Shown: positions 1 to 11,032 of the stretch, one piece after another
Layout of the letters: every line of letters begins with the position of its first letter
How positions within the stretch are numbered: the stretch's first letter is position 1
From: an uncultured Bacteroidota bacterium
Lineage (GTDB): Bacteria > Bacteroidota > Bacteroidia > Flavobacteriales > Flavobacteriaceae
Length of the DNA: 64,000 nucleotides
Reading direction: 5' to 3'
NCBI GenBank assembly: GCA_913060705.1
Contig: CAJXTX010000001.1
Span: forward strand, 124,001 to 188,000
Notes under the pieces: generated by a model
What the model was told of the DNA's origin: nothing
The model's database searches: none
Seen by the model: the letters and a program-made list of their open reading frames with translations, nothing else
Translations under genes and position numbers: made by a program

Positions 1-1877
1 ACATTATCAGACGCGTCTTGTGAAGTATTTGCATCTGCTGAACCGCCTCCATTTTCTGCTGAACCAGCAGCGTCAGCTTGTGCCTTATACATTTCTTCAG
101 AAGCATTTTTCCATGCTTCGTTGATAGCATCTAAGGCAGGTTTAATCGCAGCTACATCTTTAGATTCAAAGGCCTTCTTGAGTCCCTCAAGTCCTTCTGT
201 AATTGGTTTCTTCTTGTCTTCAGACAATTTATCTCCAAATTCAGACAATTGCTTTTCGGTTTGGAAGATCATTTGATCCGCTTGGTTTAAGGTTTCAGCA
301 TTCTCTTTAGCTAGATTATCCGCCTCTGCATTTGCCTCAGCCTCAGCCTTCATCTTCTCGATTTCTTCTTGGGTCAAACCAGAAGAAGCTTCAATTCTAA
401 TGTCCTGAGACTTACCTGTAGCCTTGTCTGTCGCAGAAACCTTAATGATACCGTTAGCATCAATATCAAAGGTCACTTCAATTTGAGGTGTTCCTCTTGG
501 TGCAGGCGGGATACCGTCTAAGTGAAAGCGTCCGATCGTTTTGTTGTCTGCAGCCATGGGTCGCTCCCCTTGAATTACATGGATTTCAACTGATGGCTGA
601 TTGTCAGCAGCAGTCGAGAACACCTGAGATTTCTTCGTTGGAATAGTCGTATTTGACTCAATTAATTTAGTGGCTACACCTCCCATAGTCTCAATTCCAA
701 GAGACAGAGGGGTTACATCTAAAAGAAGAACATCTTTGACATCACCTGTCAGCACACCTCCTTGAATTGCAGCACCTACGGCAACTACTTCGTCAGGGTT
801 CACTCCTTTTGATGGAGCTTTTCCGAAGAACTTTTCTACAGCGGCTTGTACGGCAGGAATACGGGTTGATCCCCCTACTAAAATAATTTCGTCTATATCG
901 CTTTTCGAGAGACCTGCAGCCTTTAAAGCAGATTCACAAGGTTTGATCGTGCGCTCTACTAAATCTGCAATAAGTTGTTCAAACTTCGCCTTAGATAGCG
1001 TACGAACAAGGTGTTTAGGCCCTGAAGCGGTTGCTGTCACATAAGGAAGGTTGATTTCTGTTTGATTCGAAGAAGAAAGCTCGATTTTAGCCTTTTCAGC
1101 TGCTTCACGCAAACGTTGCAGAGCCATTGAATCTTCACGAAGATCGATAGACTCATCGGCCTTAAATTCTTCTGCCAACCAATCGATGATTTTCTGATCA
1201 ACGTCGTCTCCTCCTAAGTGGGTATCACCATCCGTAGCAAGTACTTCAAAAACTCCGTCCCCTAATTCTAGAATAGAAACGTCATGTGTACCTCCTCCGA
1301 AGTCGAATACTACAATTTTCTGGTCGCTATTTTTCTTATCTAATCCGTATGCTAAAGAAGCTGCGGTAGGCTCGTTAATGATACGCTCTACGGTTAATCC
1401 GGCAATTTCCCCTGCCTCCTTAGTCGCTTGACGCTGTGCATCGTTAAAATAGGCCGGTACGGTAATTACGGCACGCGTCACAGATTGTCCAAGATAGTCT
1501 TCTGCAGTCTTCTTCATTTTCTGAAGAATCATTGCCGAAAGTTCTTGAGGTGTGTAAAGGCGATCGTCAATTTTAACTCTTGGCGTATCATTGTCTCCTT
1601 TTACCACTTCATAAGGAACGCGATTTACTTCTTTAGAAGATTCTGAGAATTTATTTCCCATGAAACGCTTCACCGAATAAATGGTTTTATGTGGATTGGT
1701 TACCGCCTGTCTTTTTGCCGGATCACCCACCTTGATTTCTCCTCCTTCAACGAATGCGATCATTGACGGAGTGGTTCTCTTTCCTTCAGCGTTTGGAATA
1801 ACAACAGGGTCATTACCTTCCATCACCGAAACACAAGAGTTTGTAGTTCCTAAGTCGATACCTATAATTTTGCTCAT
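1..1877 (-). CDS. dnaK: Molecular chaperone DnaK (Hsp70), C-terminus cut by window edge
   Basis: This gene is absent from the ORF track because it has no stop inside the window. I translated it from ATG at 1877. The product begins [16 protein letters not shown], the Hsp70 phosphate-1 signature. It continues through the ATPase motifs [17 protein letters not shown] and [13 protein letters not shown], then the substrate-binding start [19 protein letters not shown]. About 625 residues are visible, ending in the Gly/Ala-rich linker ([11 protein letters not shown]), so only the last 10-15 residues should be missing. It is the ATP-driven folding chaperone that works with DnaJ and GrpE, neither of which is visible here. 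It is divergent from panB. Its start region has no TAnnTTTG box but shares a leader and a palindrome with clpB (see findings). Confidence 0.97.
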   Translation of the reverse strand, partial: MSKIIGIDLGTTNSCVSVMEGNDPVVIPNAEGKRTTPSMIAFVEGGEIKVGDPAKRQAVTNPHKTIYSVKRFMGNKFSESSKEVNRVPYEVVKGDNDTPRVKIDDRLYTPQELSAMILQKMKKTAEDYLGQSVTRAVITVPAYFNDAQRQATKEAGEIAGLTVERIINEPTAASLAYGLDKKNSDQKIVVFDFGGGTHDVSILELGDGVFEVLATDGDTHLGGDDVDQKIIDWLAEEFKADESIDLREDSMALQRLREAAEKAKIELSSSNQTEINLPYVTATASGPKHLVRTLSKAKFEQLIADLVERTIKPCESALKAAGLSKSDIDEIILVGGSTRIPAVQAAVEKFFGKAPSKGVNPDEVVAVGAAIQGGVLTGDVKDVLLLDVTPLSLGIETMGGVATKLIESNTTIPTKKSQVFSTAADNQPSVEIHVIQGERPMAADNKTIGRFHLDGIPPAPRGTPQIEVTFDIDANGIIKVSATDKATGKSQDIRIEASSGLTQEEIEKMKAEAEANAEADNLAKENAETLNQADQMIFQTEKQLSEFGDKLSEDKKKPITEGLEGLKKAFESKDVAAIKPALDAINEAWKNASEEMYKAQADAAGSAENGGGSADANTSQDASDN

Positions 1878-1883
1878 AACTGA

Positions 1884-1897
1884 ATGATTACTTTTTT
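1884..1897 (-). promoter_or_regulatory. dnaK leader element identical to the clpB leader
   Basis: Read on the minus strand this is AAAAAAGTAATCAT, ending 6 bases before the dnaK ATG. The same 14 bases lie at 12505-12518, ending 1 base before the clpB ATG. The match is seen directly. A role in translation or coordinated chaperone expression is inference. Confidence 0.5.
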
Positions 1898-1936
1898 CTT
1901 CTCTACTGGGCAATCATTATGCCATACCACAATTCA

Positions 1937-1949
1937 TGACAAGCTGTCA
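1937..1949. promoter_or_regulatory. TGAC-N5-GTCA palindrome in the dnaK/panB intergenic region
   Basis: TGACAAGCTGTCA is an inverted repeat; the arms extend to ATGACA/TGTCAT. It lies 59 bases upstream of dnaK and 61 upstream of panB. The same TGAC-N5-GTCA pattern is found upstream of clpB. It is a candidate operator; the binding protein is unknown. Confidence 0.4.
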
Positions 1950-1977
1950 TAATACATCGCGTTTCTTTTTTTCAGAG

Positions 1978-1985
1978 TACCTTTG
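1978..1985 (+). promoter_or_regulatory. panB -7 promoter box TACCTTTG
   Basis: Exact match to the Bacteroidetes primary-sigma -7 consensus TAnnTTTG, 25 bases before the panB ATG. No convincing -33 TTTG element was identified. Confidence 0.6.
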
Positions 1986-2010
1986 AAGACAGGCTTTAGC
2001 ATTACATCTT

Positions 2011-2829
2011 ATGTCAACAGCAAAGAAAGAATACAAGCGCATCACGGTAAAAACCTTAAGTGAGATGAAGGCGTCAAATGAAAAGATTGCCATGCTCACC
2101 GCGTACGATTTTACCATGGCACAAATGGTAGATAAGGCAGGAGTCGATGTCATATTAGTGGGAGATTCAGCGAGTAATGTAATTGCTGGTCACGAGACCA
2201 CCCTGCCGATCACCCTTGATCAAATGATTTACCATGCGAGTGCCGTAGTTCGGGGCACTAAACGTGCTTTAGTTGTGGTAGATCTTCCTTTTGGAAGCTA
2301 CCAAAGTGATTCAAAAGAGGCACTGCGTTCTGCGATTAGGATCATGAAAGAGAGTGGAGCCCATACTGTAAAATTAGAAGGGGGTACCGAAAACGGTGAT
2401 GCTCTCAAAAGAATCTTAGGCGCAGGAATACCCGTAATGGGTCATCTAGGACTCACTCCGCAATCCATTTATCAGTTCGGTTCATATACCGTTCGCGCCA
2501 AACAAGAAGCTGAAGCCGAAAAATTAATAGCCGACGCCCTTTTTCTTCAAGAGCAGGGCTGTTTTGGTATTGTGTTAGAAAAGGTTCCTGCAGCTTTAGC
2601 GCAAACTGTTGCTGAATCGCTTCATATTCCTGTAATCGGAATTGGTGCTGGGTCTGGAGTCGACGGACAGGTATTGGTTCTTCACGACATGTTGGGAATG
2701 ACCACAGAATTCAGTCCGCGTTTTTTAAGGCGTTACCTCAATTTAGATGAACAAATCGGAGGAGCACTAAGCCAATATGTATCCGATGTAAAATCGGTTG
2801 CCTTTCCAAGCAAAGATGAACAGTATTGA
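2011..2829 (+). CDS. panB: 3-methyl-2-oxobutanoate hydroxymethyltransferase
   Basis: PanB transfers a hydroxymethyl group from 5,10-methylene-THF to 2-oxoisovalerate, giving ketopantoate, the first committed step of pantothenate and CoA synthesis. The 272-residue length is typical. Family motifs are present: [17 protein letters not shown] near residue 50 (metal and substrate site), DLPFGSYQ near 95, [16 protein letters not shown] near 145, and [10 protein letters not shown] near 190 with the conserved Glu. The N-terminus carries a short Lys-rich lead before the conserved [18 protein letters not shown] box lies 25 bases upstream. The rluA-like gene starts inside its last codons. CoaBC and CoaE of the same pathway are encoded elsewhere in the window. 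Confidence 0.96.
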   Translation: MSTAKKEYKRITVKTLSEMKASNEKIAMLTAYDFTMAQMVDKAGVDVILVGDSASNVIAGHETTLPITLDQMIYHASAVVRGTKRALVVVDLPFGSYQSDSKEALRSAIRIMKESGAHTVKLEGGTENGDALKRILGAGIPVMGHLGLTPQSIYQFGSYTVRAKQEAEAEKLIADALFLQEQGCFGIVLEKVPAALAQTVAESLHIPVIGIGAGSGVDGQVLVLHDMLGMTTEFSPRFLRRYLNLDEQIGGALSQYVSDVKSVAFPSKDEQY

Positions 2830-3505
2830 TTTAGAGGTACTCTTTGAAGACAATCATCTCATTGCGGTCTACAAACCCTCTGGAGTGTTGGTGCAAGGTG
2901 ACAAAACTGGTGACACACCTTTGGTCGATCTTGTCAAAGCCTATATCGTTCAAAAATACAACAAGCCGGGGGCTGCTTTTCTAGGGGTTATTCACCGCAT
3001 AGATAGGCCCACCTCTGGAATTGTAGTATTTGGAAAGACTTCGAAGGCGCTTACTCGAATGAATAAACTTTTTGCTGAAAGAAAAATAAATAAAACCTAT
3101 TGGGCGCTAGTAGAAGGTCATCCTGATCTGACCGAAGCAGACCTTGAACATTACCTAGTGCGTAATCCCGAAAAAAATAAATCTTTTGCCTACCAAAAGT
3201 CCGTTCCCAACGCAAAACGCGCTCATTTATCCTACAAAAGCATTCACAAGTTCGAACGATTTAGTTTATTACAAGTCAAACTGCATACCGGAAGGCATCA
3301 TCAAATTAGAGCTCAGCTTTCGGCTTTGGGTCACCCCATTAAAGGAGACCTCAAATACGGTGCTAAACGCAGTAACCCAAACGGAAGTATTGACCTTGTC
3401 GCGCAACACCTTGAATTTCAACACCCGGTTCAAGACGTCAAAGTGGTACTTAGCTTAAAAAACCCGTCACTGTCTATCAAAGTAGACGAACCGTTCGATT
3501 CGTAG
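2816..3505 (+). CDS. RluA-family pseudouridine synthase
   Basis: A 229-residue RluA-type enzyme that isomerises uridine to pseudouridine in RNA. It carries the catalytic motif [16 protein letters not shown] near residue 60, with the nucleophilic Asp in HRIDRPTSG, and the later motif [20 protein letters not shown]. There is no N-terminal S4 domain, so it is a minimal catalytic-core protein of the RluC/TruC-like type and its target cannot be named. The track start at 2798 adds six residues; ATG at 2816 ([13 protein letters not shown]) places the conserved region at the usual distance. It overlaps the end of panB by 14 bases, suggesting translational coupling. Confidence 0.9.
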   Translation: MNSIDLEVLFEDNHLIAVYKPSGVLVQGDKTGDTPLVDLVKAYIVQKYNKPGAAFLGVIHRIDRPTSGIVVFGKTSKALTRMNKLFAERKINKTYWALVEGHPDLTEADLEHYLVRNPEKNKSFAYQKSVPNAKRAHLSYKSIHKFERFSLLQVKLHTGRHHQIRAQLSALGHPIKGDLKYGAKRSNPNGSIDLVAQHLEFQHPVQDVKVVLSLKNPSLSIKVDEPFDS

Positions 3506-3513
3506 TATATTTA
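3506..3513 (+). promoter_or_regulatory. pheT -7 box, variant TATATTTA
   Basis: TATATTTAC begins immediately after the upstream stop codon and ends 21 bases before the pheT ATG. The final G of TAnnTTTG is replaced by A; recN and icd carry the same variant at similar spacing. Confidence 0.45.
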
Positions 3514-3534
3514 CGCCCCAAAACGCCAAAAACT

Positions 3535-5937
3535 ATGCTTATCTCTGATCAATGGCTGAAAGATTATTTTGATAGCCAATTAGACCCAAGTGAAAATGCC
3601 GCGATTCTAACCGATTTAGGGTTAGAAGTAGAAGGTGTTACCACCTACGAATCAATTAAAGGAGGGCTTGATGGCGTTGTTGTGGGCGAAGTACTAGAGT
3701 GCGATCCACATCCTAATGCAGATCGATTAAAAATCACTCGCGTTTCTGCCGGAAAAGAAACGCTTCAAATTATTTGTGGCGCACCAAATGTCGCAAAAGG
3801 TCAAAAGGTAGCCGTAGCCTTAGTTGGCACGACCATTTATCCTTCAAGTGGAGCGCCCATCACGTTAAAAAAGACGAAGATCAGAGGCGAGTCTAGTGAA
3901 GGGATGCTATGTGCAGAAGACGAGCTAGGATTGGGGCAAAGTCACGATGGCATCATGGTTTTGGACTCGGATTTAAAACCAGGTCAACCCCTAGCTTCTG
4001 TTTTTGAAAATTACTCCGACACCGTCTACGAAATAGGACTCACCCCAAATCGAGCAGATGCTATGGGTCATTACGGTGTTGCTCGAGATTTAAGAGCGGG
4101 TATAGCGAAAAACAATCAATTAGCGCCCTTAAATACGGTGAGTACTTCAAGCTTCTCCATTGAGAATTACAGCACACCCATAGAAATCACCGTGCAGTCC
4201 CAAGAAAAAGCGCCCCGATATCTCGGTATTGTAGTGAGTGATATCCGTGTAGCCCCCTCGCCGGCTTGGTTGCAACATAGATTAAAGGCGATTGGATTAA
4301 ATCCCATCAACAATGTTGTAGACTGTACCAACTATATCCTTCATGGACTTGGACAGCCGCTACATGCCTTTGATTACGATAAAATTGAAGGAAAAAAGGT
4401 TGTCGTTCGGACAGCAGAAAAAGGAGAAAAATTACTCACCCTAGATGGTGTTGAGCGTGAACTTCACACAGAAGACTTGGTCATTTGTGACTCCAAGAAG
4501 CCAATGTGTATCGCAGGTGTTTTTGGCGGTTTACACTCTGGTGTTACCGAAAACACAACTTCTGTGTTGATTGAGAGCGCCTATTTTGATCCTGTAAGTG
4601 TTCGAAAGACTTCCAAAAGACATGGGTTACACACAGATGCTTCTTTTAGGTTTGAACGAGGGGTCGATATCAATACGTGTGAAATCGCCTTGAAACGTGC
4701 CGCCATTATCCTCAAAGAAATAGCAGGTGGTACGGTGAGCAGTGATCTTATTGAAAGCTATCCAAAAGAAGCTGAACCAATTAGTCTATTCTTGAATTAC
4801 GCTACACTTAATCGTATAGCAGGTGCAGAACTACCTAAAGATCATGTAAAAAATATATTGGTTCATCTAGAATTCAAGGTACTCAATGAAACAGAAGCAG
4901 GTTTAGGTATTGTCGTTCCAACCTACCGAAATGATGTAACGCGTGAAATCGATGTTATCGAAGAGGTATTTAGAGTTTATGGATACAACAACATCCCTGT
5001 TCCAGAAAAATTCAGCTACACGCACGCTTCTTCTGCCGAAAATCAAAATTTAAAATTCCAGAATGAGGTTTCAGACCACCTTGTTGCCTTAGGCTATGTA
5101 GAGACCTTGTCCAACAGTCTAACCCTCGCAAGTAATGACCCCCGAAGCATCTTACTTAAGAATGCACTGAGTTCTGATCTTGAGTCTCTTCGCACTGAAA
5201 TGTTTAGCAGCGGATTAAAAACCTTAGCCTACAATGCGAACCGTCAGCAAAAAGACTTAAAGATTTTCGAGTTCGGTAAAGTGTACCATCAAGAAGGCAA
5301 TGAACGTTGTGAACAGCAGCAGTTGCTTATCATGGCAACGGGTCGAAAACATATTCAACATTGGCTTACTGGAGATGAGCATATCTCATTTTATGATTTA
5401 AAGAGTATTTGCGCTACCCTTTTACATCGTTTAGAAATCACCGATTATTCAGAACAAAATTTAGAAGCGCATCCTTTTTTCGTCGAAGGGGTTAGTTTAA
5501 GGAGTGATAAACTTCTTGCCGAAATTGGAATGATCTCTAAAGAATATTCCAAATCTTTTGGCCTGACACAAGACGTCGTTTCTATTCTCATTCATTGGGA
5601 TAATGTGATTCATACCGCTCATAAAAAGGAGTTTGATCTGAAAGAAATTTCAAAACACCCTCAAGTTTACAGAGACTTAGCCCTAATTCTCAATAAGCAT
5701 ATCGAATTCGGTCAACTTCTAGAGGCTTGCCACAAGGCTGAATCAAAGCTATTAAAAGGTGTGCGTTTATTTGATGTATACACGGGCAAGGGCGTTCCGA
5801 GCGATAAGAAGTCGTATGCTATACAGCTTCAATTCAATGATCCTAGAAAAACACTTACGGATAAAGAAATCGATAAATCAGTTTCTAGGATCTTTAAGAA
5901 GCTAGAAAGTGATTTTGGAGCAGTTTTAAGGAGTTAA
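3535..5937 (+). CDS. pheT: Phenylalanine--tRNA ligase beta subunit
   Basis: The 800-residue beta subunit of the (alpha-beta)2 PheRS. Domains in order: N-terminal helix, EMAP/OB tRNA-binding fold (VGEVLECDPHPNADRLKI and CGAPNVAKGQKV, about 48-100), B3/B4 editing region (DCTNYILHGLGQPLHAFD about 262, then RFERGVD), B5, the catalytic-like core (IDVIEEVFRVYGYNNIP about 480), and a C-terminal FDX-ACB anticodon domain (HPQVYRDLALILN to the end). No pheS is adjacent. ATG at 3535 is the only sensible start and lies 29 bases after the pseudouridine synthase stop. Confidence 0.97.
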   Translation: MLISDQWLKDYFDSQLDPSENAAILTDLGLEVEGVTTYESIKGGLDGVVVGEVLECDPHPNADRLKITRVSAGKETLQIICGAPNVAKGQKVAVALVGTTIYPSSGAPITLKKTKIRGESSEGMLCAEDELGLGQSHDGIMVLDSDLKPGQPLASVFENYSDTVYEIGLTPNRADAMGHYGVARDLRAGIAKNNQLAPLNTVSTSSFSIENYSTPIEITVQSQEKAPRYLGIVVSDIRVAPSPAWLQHRLKAIGLNPINNVVDCTNYILHGLGQPLHAFDYDKIEGKKVVVRTAEKGEKLLTLDGVERELHTEDLVICDSKKPMCIAGVFGGLHSGVTENTTSVLIESAYFDPVSVRKTSKRHGLHTDASFRFERGVDINTCEIALKRAAIILKEIAGGTVSSDLIESYPKEAEPISLFLNYATLNRIAGAELPKDHVKNILVHLEFKVLNETEAGLGIVVPTYRNDVTREIDVIEEVFRVYGYNNIPVPEKFSYTHASSAENQNLKFQNEVSDHLVALGYVETLSNSLTLASNDPRSILLKNALSSDLESLRTEMFSSGLKTLAYNANRQQKDLKIFEFGKVYHQEGNERCEQQQLLIMATGRKHIQHWLTGDEHISFYDLKSICATLLHRLEITDYSEQNLEAHPFFVEGVSLRSDKLLAEIGMISKEYSKSFGLTQDVVSILIHWDNVIHTAHKKEFDLKEISKHPQVYRDLALILNKHIEFGQLLEACHKAESKLLKGVRLFDVYTGKGVPSDKKSYAIQLQFNDPRKTLTDKEIDKSVSRIFKKLESDFGAVLRS

Positions 5938-5994
5938 CCCCTTTCACTTTATTGATTCATTCGTTAATTTTATGGCGCTATAAAAGAAAATCTG

Positions 5995-6711
5995 ATGAAT
6001 CTAAAAGGTCTTAACCTCAGAGAGAAGCTCCACATTGCTCAAGAAGAACACGCTTCTTCACTTGAAAAGTCTGCTTTAGAATCGCTTTTTAAAAGCACTA
6101 TTTCTTTTGCGGATGAAAATCTTGATGAACGCTTAAAGAAGCAGAAAGACGGGACTAACTCCTTCCAGTTTGACCGATTAGATACCTCAAGAATTTTCCA
6201 TATTAGCGCCATCAAAGAAGTGGCAACGACCTACCGCTTAAGGTTTTTACCGTTAAAGTATTTTAAGCCAGAACTTCCAGAGCTTGCCAAAGAAGCAATT
6301 CTAGAACTAGAAAAAAACCACGGCATTGAATTAGAAGGTCTTCAGATCATGGCGCCATCCAAGCTTTTCAAACTAGAGGATAAAGACGATCCCGTATTGT
6401 TTGCTCCTATGGGGAATGGATATTACTACCTAGTGGCACAATGGGGAAGCGACTTACATCCATTAAGAAAATGGCTTGTATGGCCATTTAGAGGACCCGC
6501 TCATTTGCTTACGCTTTTGGCCGCAATCAGTTTTGTATTAACGCTATTGATTCCGGATGGAATGTTCTCTAAAGAAAATTCAACGGCTGAATTTTGGATT
6601 CTCTTCTTCTTTTTCTTCAAAGGAGTGGTAGGCCTTGCAATCTTTTATGGGTTTGCAATGGGAAAAAACTTCAATCCCTTTATTTGGAATTCAAAATACT
6701 TTAACGCTTAA
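5995..6711 (+). CDS. Uncharacterised two-helix membrane protein
   Basis: A 238-residue protein of unknown function. Residues 1-160 are soluble and charged; they include RLRFLPLKYFKPELPELA and a short region (FAPMGNGYYYLVAQWG) that resembles a folded beta segment. Two transmembrane helices follow at about 170-190 (LLTLLAAISFVLTLLIP) and 200-225 (FWILFFFFFKGVVGLAIFY). The C-terminus is NPFIWNSKYFNA. I have an impression of similar proteins in other Bacteroidetes but cannot name a family. It follows pheT by 57 bases and converges on the ABC-F gene with a 15-base gap. Confidence 0.8.
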   Translation: MNLKGLNLREKLHIAQEEHASSLEKSALESLFKSTISFADENLDERLKKQKDGTNSFQFDRLDTSRIFHISAIKEVATTYRLRFLPLKYFKPELPELAKEAILELEKNHGIELEGLQIMAPSKLFKLEDKDDPVLFAPMGNGYYYLVAQWGSDLHPLRKWLVWPFRGPAHLLTLLAAISFVLTLLIPDGMFSKENSTAEFWILFFFFFKGVVGLAIFYGFAMGKNFNPFIWNSKYFNA

Positions 6712-6726
6712 TCGGCGTTTAAAGGT

Positions 6727-8352
<1,626 letters not shown>

Positions 8353-9009
8353 CTATCCGTTTAATTTTTTATGATCCGCCAAAAAGGTTGCAAGGCCTTT
8401 ATCCGTTAGCGGATGATTTAATAGCGACACCATAGCAGATAAAGGGCCTGTCATTACATCAGCTCCGATATGTGCACACTCAATAATGTGCATGGCGTTA
8501 CGTACAGAAGCCGCTAAAATCTCTGTCTCAAAATCGTAGTTATCATAAATCGAGCGGATATCTTCGATCAATTGCAAACCATCAGAAGAAATATCATCTA
8601 ATCTACCGATAAATGGCGAAACATAACTAGCACCCGCCTTGGCCGCAAGCAAGGCCTGTCCTGAAGAAAAAATTAGGGTGCAGTTGGTGCGAATTCCCTT
8701 TTTTGAAAAATAAGAGATTGCCTTTAGTCCCTCACGAATAATTGGAACTTTAACCACAATTTGGGGATGCAATTCGGCAAGCATCTCCCCTTCTTTAATC
8801 ATGGTTTCAAAATCGGTTCCGATAACCTCGGCTGAGACATCTCCATCTACAATTTCGCAAATAGCCTTATAGTGATCGAGGATATTTTGTTCACCGGCAA
8901 TACCTTCCTTCGCCATAAGTGAAGGGTTTGTAGTCACCCCATCAATGATACCTAAGTCTTGGGCTTCTTTAATTTGATCTAGATTGGCTGTGTCGATAAA
9001 AAATTTCAT
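8353..9009 (-). CDS. Transaldolase-like protein (fructose-6-phosphate aldolase family)
   Basis: A 218-residue short-form transaldolase/FSA barrel. The start [16 protein letters not shown] and [13 protein letters not shown] are diagnostic. The Schiff-base Lys lies in [14 protein letters not shown] near residue 88, followed by [19 protein letters not shown] and [10 protein letters not shown]. Members either transfer dihydroxyacetone between sugar phosphates (pentose phosphate pathway) or cleave fructose-6-phosphate; sequence by eye does not separate the two. Its ATG overlaps the TGA of the upstream SDR gene in an ATGA, which implies coupled translation. Confidence 0.93.
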   Translation of the reverse strand: MKFFIDTANLDQIKEAQDLGIIDGVTTNPSLMAKEGIAGEQNILDHYKAICEIVDGDVSAEVIGTDFETMIKEGEMLAELHPQIVVKVPIIREGLKAISYFSKKGIRTNCTLIFSSGQALLAAKAGASYVSPFIGRLDDISSDGLQLIEDIRSIYDNYDFETEILAASVRNAMHIIECAHIGADVMTGPLSAMVSLLNHPLTDKGLATFLADHKKLNG

Positions 9010-9827
9010 AAAGGAAGATTATAATGATTAGCTAACATCTTTTCATACCACCTTTGGGGTAAGATTTTTTTAAGAACTTGAGCAGACAGTTTTTGCAGCG
9101 TCGAAGCTACAAAATAGTGCGGTTTTGTGTTCCTTTTTTCAAGTATTCCTTCAATAGCTATGGCAACGGCAATTGGCGATGCTGCCTTGGTCACATGGCC
9201 GTCAAATTGCTCTAATTGATTCTTGTATATAGAATAATACGCTGATTCTTCTCTTAAAGGAGCATGGTATCTGCCCGCCGCTATGTTTGTTGCGAAATCT
9301 CCTGGCGCCACATTTACGACATCTATACCAAAAGATTTAACCTCTAATCGAAGGCCTTCTGTCAACATACTAAGTGCCGACTTGACGGCAGAGTAATGTG
9401 CGCGATAAGGTAAACCCATATATCCAGCTATGGAGGTGATATTCACGATCAAACCGCTCTTTTGTTCACGCATGCAAGGCAACACCTCTTGGATTAAACC
9501 AATAGCTCCAAAATAATTGAGCTCGAACAAGTCTCGTGCCTCAGTTAAAGGTGTTTCTTCCACAGCACCCGTCATTCCTTTCCCTGCATTATTAATCAGT
9601 ACATCTATAGAACTTTCTTCCTTTAAAACAGCATCTACAAGCGCTTTTGCACTCTCCTCTTTCGTCGCATCAAACGGTAGTAAGGTATAACCAAGAGTAT
9701 CGACACTATTTTCAGGGTTTCTAGAGGTACCGTAGACCTTGTGACCTTTTGAGGCAAGATGAGTCGCAATAGATCTCCCTATACCAGAAGAGGCCCCCGT
9801 AACTAGAATGACTTTTGATGTTTTCAT
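9006..9827 (-). CDS. Short-chain dehydrogenase/reductase (SDR)
   Basis: A 273-residue classical SDR. The dinucleotide-binding TGASSGIG is at residues 10-17, INNAGKG near 85, and the catalytic YSAVK near 150, after a Ser in the strand NITSIAG. It is an NAD(P)H-dependent oxidoreductase of unknown substrate. The track extends the ORF upstream to 9938, but those 37 codons lie in the SRP RNA. ATG at 9827 gives the canonical start [13 protein letters not shown]. The start is 2 bases past the T-tract that ends the SRP RNA, so the gene probably depends on readthrough. It overlaps the transaldolase gene by 4 bases. Confidence 0.92.
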   Translation of the reverse strand: MKTSKVILVTGASSGIGRSIATHLASKGHKVYGTSRNPENSVDTLGYTLLPFDATKEESAKALVDAVLKEESSIDVLINNAGKGMTGAVEETPLTEARDLFELNYFGAIGLIQEVLPCMREQKSGLIVNITSIAGYMGLPYRAHYSAVKSALSMLTEGLRLEVKSFGIDVVNVAPGDFATNIAAGRYHAPLREESAYYSIYKNQLEQFDGHVTKAASPIAVAIAIEGILEKRNTKPHYFVASTLQKLSAQVLKKILPQRWYEKMLANHYNLPL

Positions 9828-9829
9828 AC

Positions 9830-9842
9830 AAAAAAAGGCAAG
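9830..9842 (-). terminator. T-tract terminator at the SRP RNA 3' end
   Basis: The closing strand CTTGCC of the SRP RNA hairpin is followed by TTTTTTT on the minus strand, forming a built-in intrinsic terminator. The SDR start codon lies 2 bases beyond. Confidence 0.6.
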
Positions 9843-9931
9843 AATCCTACATCGCACCGCTACAACCACATACCCTTGCTGCGTTCCCGCCCTGGGGGAG
9901 TTCTGTAGGAGCTGGTCGTGTAGGCCTTGCC
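9830..9931 (-). ncRNA. ffs: Signal recognition particle RNA, small bacterial type (4.5S)
   Basis: On the minus strand the ends pair: GGCAAG with CTTGCC and CCTACA with TGTAGG, forming one long hairpin. The tip holds the conserved symmetric and asymmetric loops as CCCAGGGCGGGAACGCAGCAAGGG, equivalent to the E. coli AGGTCCGGAAGGAAGCAGCC region bound by the Ffh M domain. It ends in a run of seven T. The length of about 95-102 bases suits an Alu-less 4.5S RNA. A TATCTTTG box ends 4 bases before the inferred 5' end. The RNA targets nascent membrane and secreted proteins together with Ffh and FtsY. Confidence 0.9.
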
Positions 9932-9935
9932 CGTG

Positions 9936-9943
9936 CAAAGATA
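9936..9943 (-). promoter_or_regulatory. SRP RNA -7 promoter box TATCTTTG
   Basis: Exact TAnnTTTG match on the minus strand. The inferred RNA 5' end (GGCAAG at 9931) is 4 bases downstream, the distance expected for the start of transcription. Confidence 0.7.
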
Positions 9944-9951
9944 AGGTCTTT

Positions 9952-9959
9952 TAAATTTG
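9952..9959 (+). promoter_or_regulatory. Glutaminyl cyclase gene -7 box TAAATTTG
   Basis: Exact TAnnTTTG match, 31 bases before the ATG at 9991, back to back with the SRP RNA promoter. Confidence 0.55.
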
Positions 9960-9990
9960 TTAGCCGATCAACTAAACTGTAATTTTCAGC

Positions 9991-11028
9991 ATGAAATGGA
10001 TCCTCATAAGTCTCTCAGGAATGCTGGCTATTTTATCAGCATGTGAATCAAAAGTGGAGACACCAAAAAATGCTATTGAATTTCTTAGTCACGAAGAATT
10101 TCTTAGCCCTTCAGACACCCTTAGATTTAAAGTACTAGACACAAGCATTACGAACTTAAACTTCACCTATCAAGGACAAACCTTACCCTTCTCAAAAGGT
10201 ATAATTGCACTCGAAGACTTACCCTTAGGAAAGGGTGAACTCGTCGTTCGTTACTCCATAGCGGACAAGGCGCAACTTCAAAAAAAACCACTTAATCTGT
10301 ATGCTCAAGAGCCTCCTAGTAAATGGAAGGCAGAACTTGTCAATACCTACAGTCACGATACCTCATTTTACACACAAGGGCTTGAATTTGTAGGCGACAT
10401 CCTTTATGAAAGTACGGGGCAACGAGGTAAGTCTCTGATCACGAGCTACAATCCGTTCCGTGGCGAAACTTATAAGACCCTCCCTCTTGAGGACTCTTAT
10501 TTCGGTGAGGGGATCACCATTACAAACGATCGTATTATCCAGCTTACGTGGCTGGCCAAAAAAGGTTTTATTTATGATCTAAAATCACTCGAACGTGTAG
10601 GTGAATTTTCTTACGGAGCTTCTCAAGAAGGATGGGGACTGAGTCATGATAATCAATACGTTTATAAAAGTGACGGTAGCGCGACGATCTTCTTGTTAGA
10701 CCCTATAACGTTAGAAGAAAAGGCCACCAGAACCATTAGTTCTGATAAGGCTTATTTTAAGAATGCCAATGAACTAGAAATTGTCAATGACTATCTGTTC
10801 GCCAATGTCTATCAAAAGAATAGCATCATGGTAATTCAGAAAGATTCTGGTGCGCTTGTAGGTGTTTTAGATTTAGGGTTTTTAGCAGATAAAATCCAAA
10901 AAACAGCAGATTTCGATGCCCTAAATTCGGTACTGAACGGCATTGCTTACCACAAAGAAAGAGGCACCTTCTTCGTGACGGGTAAAAATTGGAATCTCCT
11001 ATTTGAGATGCGCTTTAGCGAAGAATAA
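9991..11028 (+). CDS. Glutaminyl-peptide cyclotransferase, plant-type, lipoprotein
   Basis: A 345-residue protein with a lipoprotein signal peptide (MKWILISLSGMLAILSAC, Cys at about 18), hence an exported lipid-anchored enzyme. Residues from about 115 match the beta-propeller glutamine cyclotransferase family: HDTSFYTQGLEF, YESTGQRGKS, YFGEGITI, QEGWGLSHD, YKSDGSATI, NELEIVNDYLFANVYQ and LNGIAYH. Such enzymes convert N-terminal Gln of peptides to pyroglutamate. Residues 20-110 form an extra beta-rich (Ig-like) N-terminal part. In Bacteroidetes pyroglutamate formation caps many exported proteins. It ends 4 bases from the convergent glyA. Confidence 0.9.
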   Translation: MKWILISLSGMLAILSACESKVETPKNAIEFLSHEEFLSPSDTLRFKVLDTSITNLNFTYQGQTLPFSKGIIALEDLPLGKGELVVRYSIADKAQLQKKPLNLYAQEPPSKWKAELVNTYSHDTSFYTQGLEFVGDILYESTGQRGKSLITSYNPFRGETYKTLPLEDSYFGEGITITNDRIIQLTWLAKKGFIYDLKSLERVGEFSYGASQEGWGLSHDNQYVYKSDGSATIFLLDPITLEEKATRTISSDKAYFKNANELEIVNDYLFANVYQKNSIMVIQKDSGALVGVLDLGFLADKIQKTADFDALNSVLNGIAYHKERGTFFVTGKNWNLLFEMRFSEE

Positions 11029-11032
11029 GTGC

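Noticed and set aside
1428-1887. Track ORFs 1428-1646 (+) and 1681-1887 (+)
   Set aside because: They lie antisense inside dnaK, whose own frame gives a complete Hsp70 sequence.
6703-6719. AACGC/GCGTT inverted repeat between the membrane protein and ABC-F genes as a terminator
   Set aside because: Only a 5-bp stem with no T-run on either strand.
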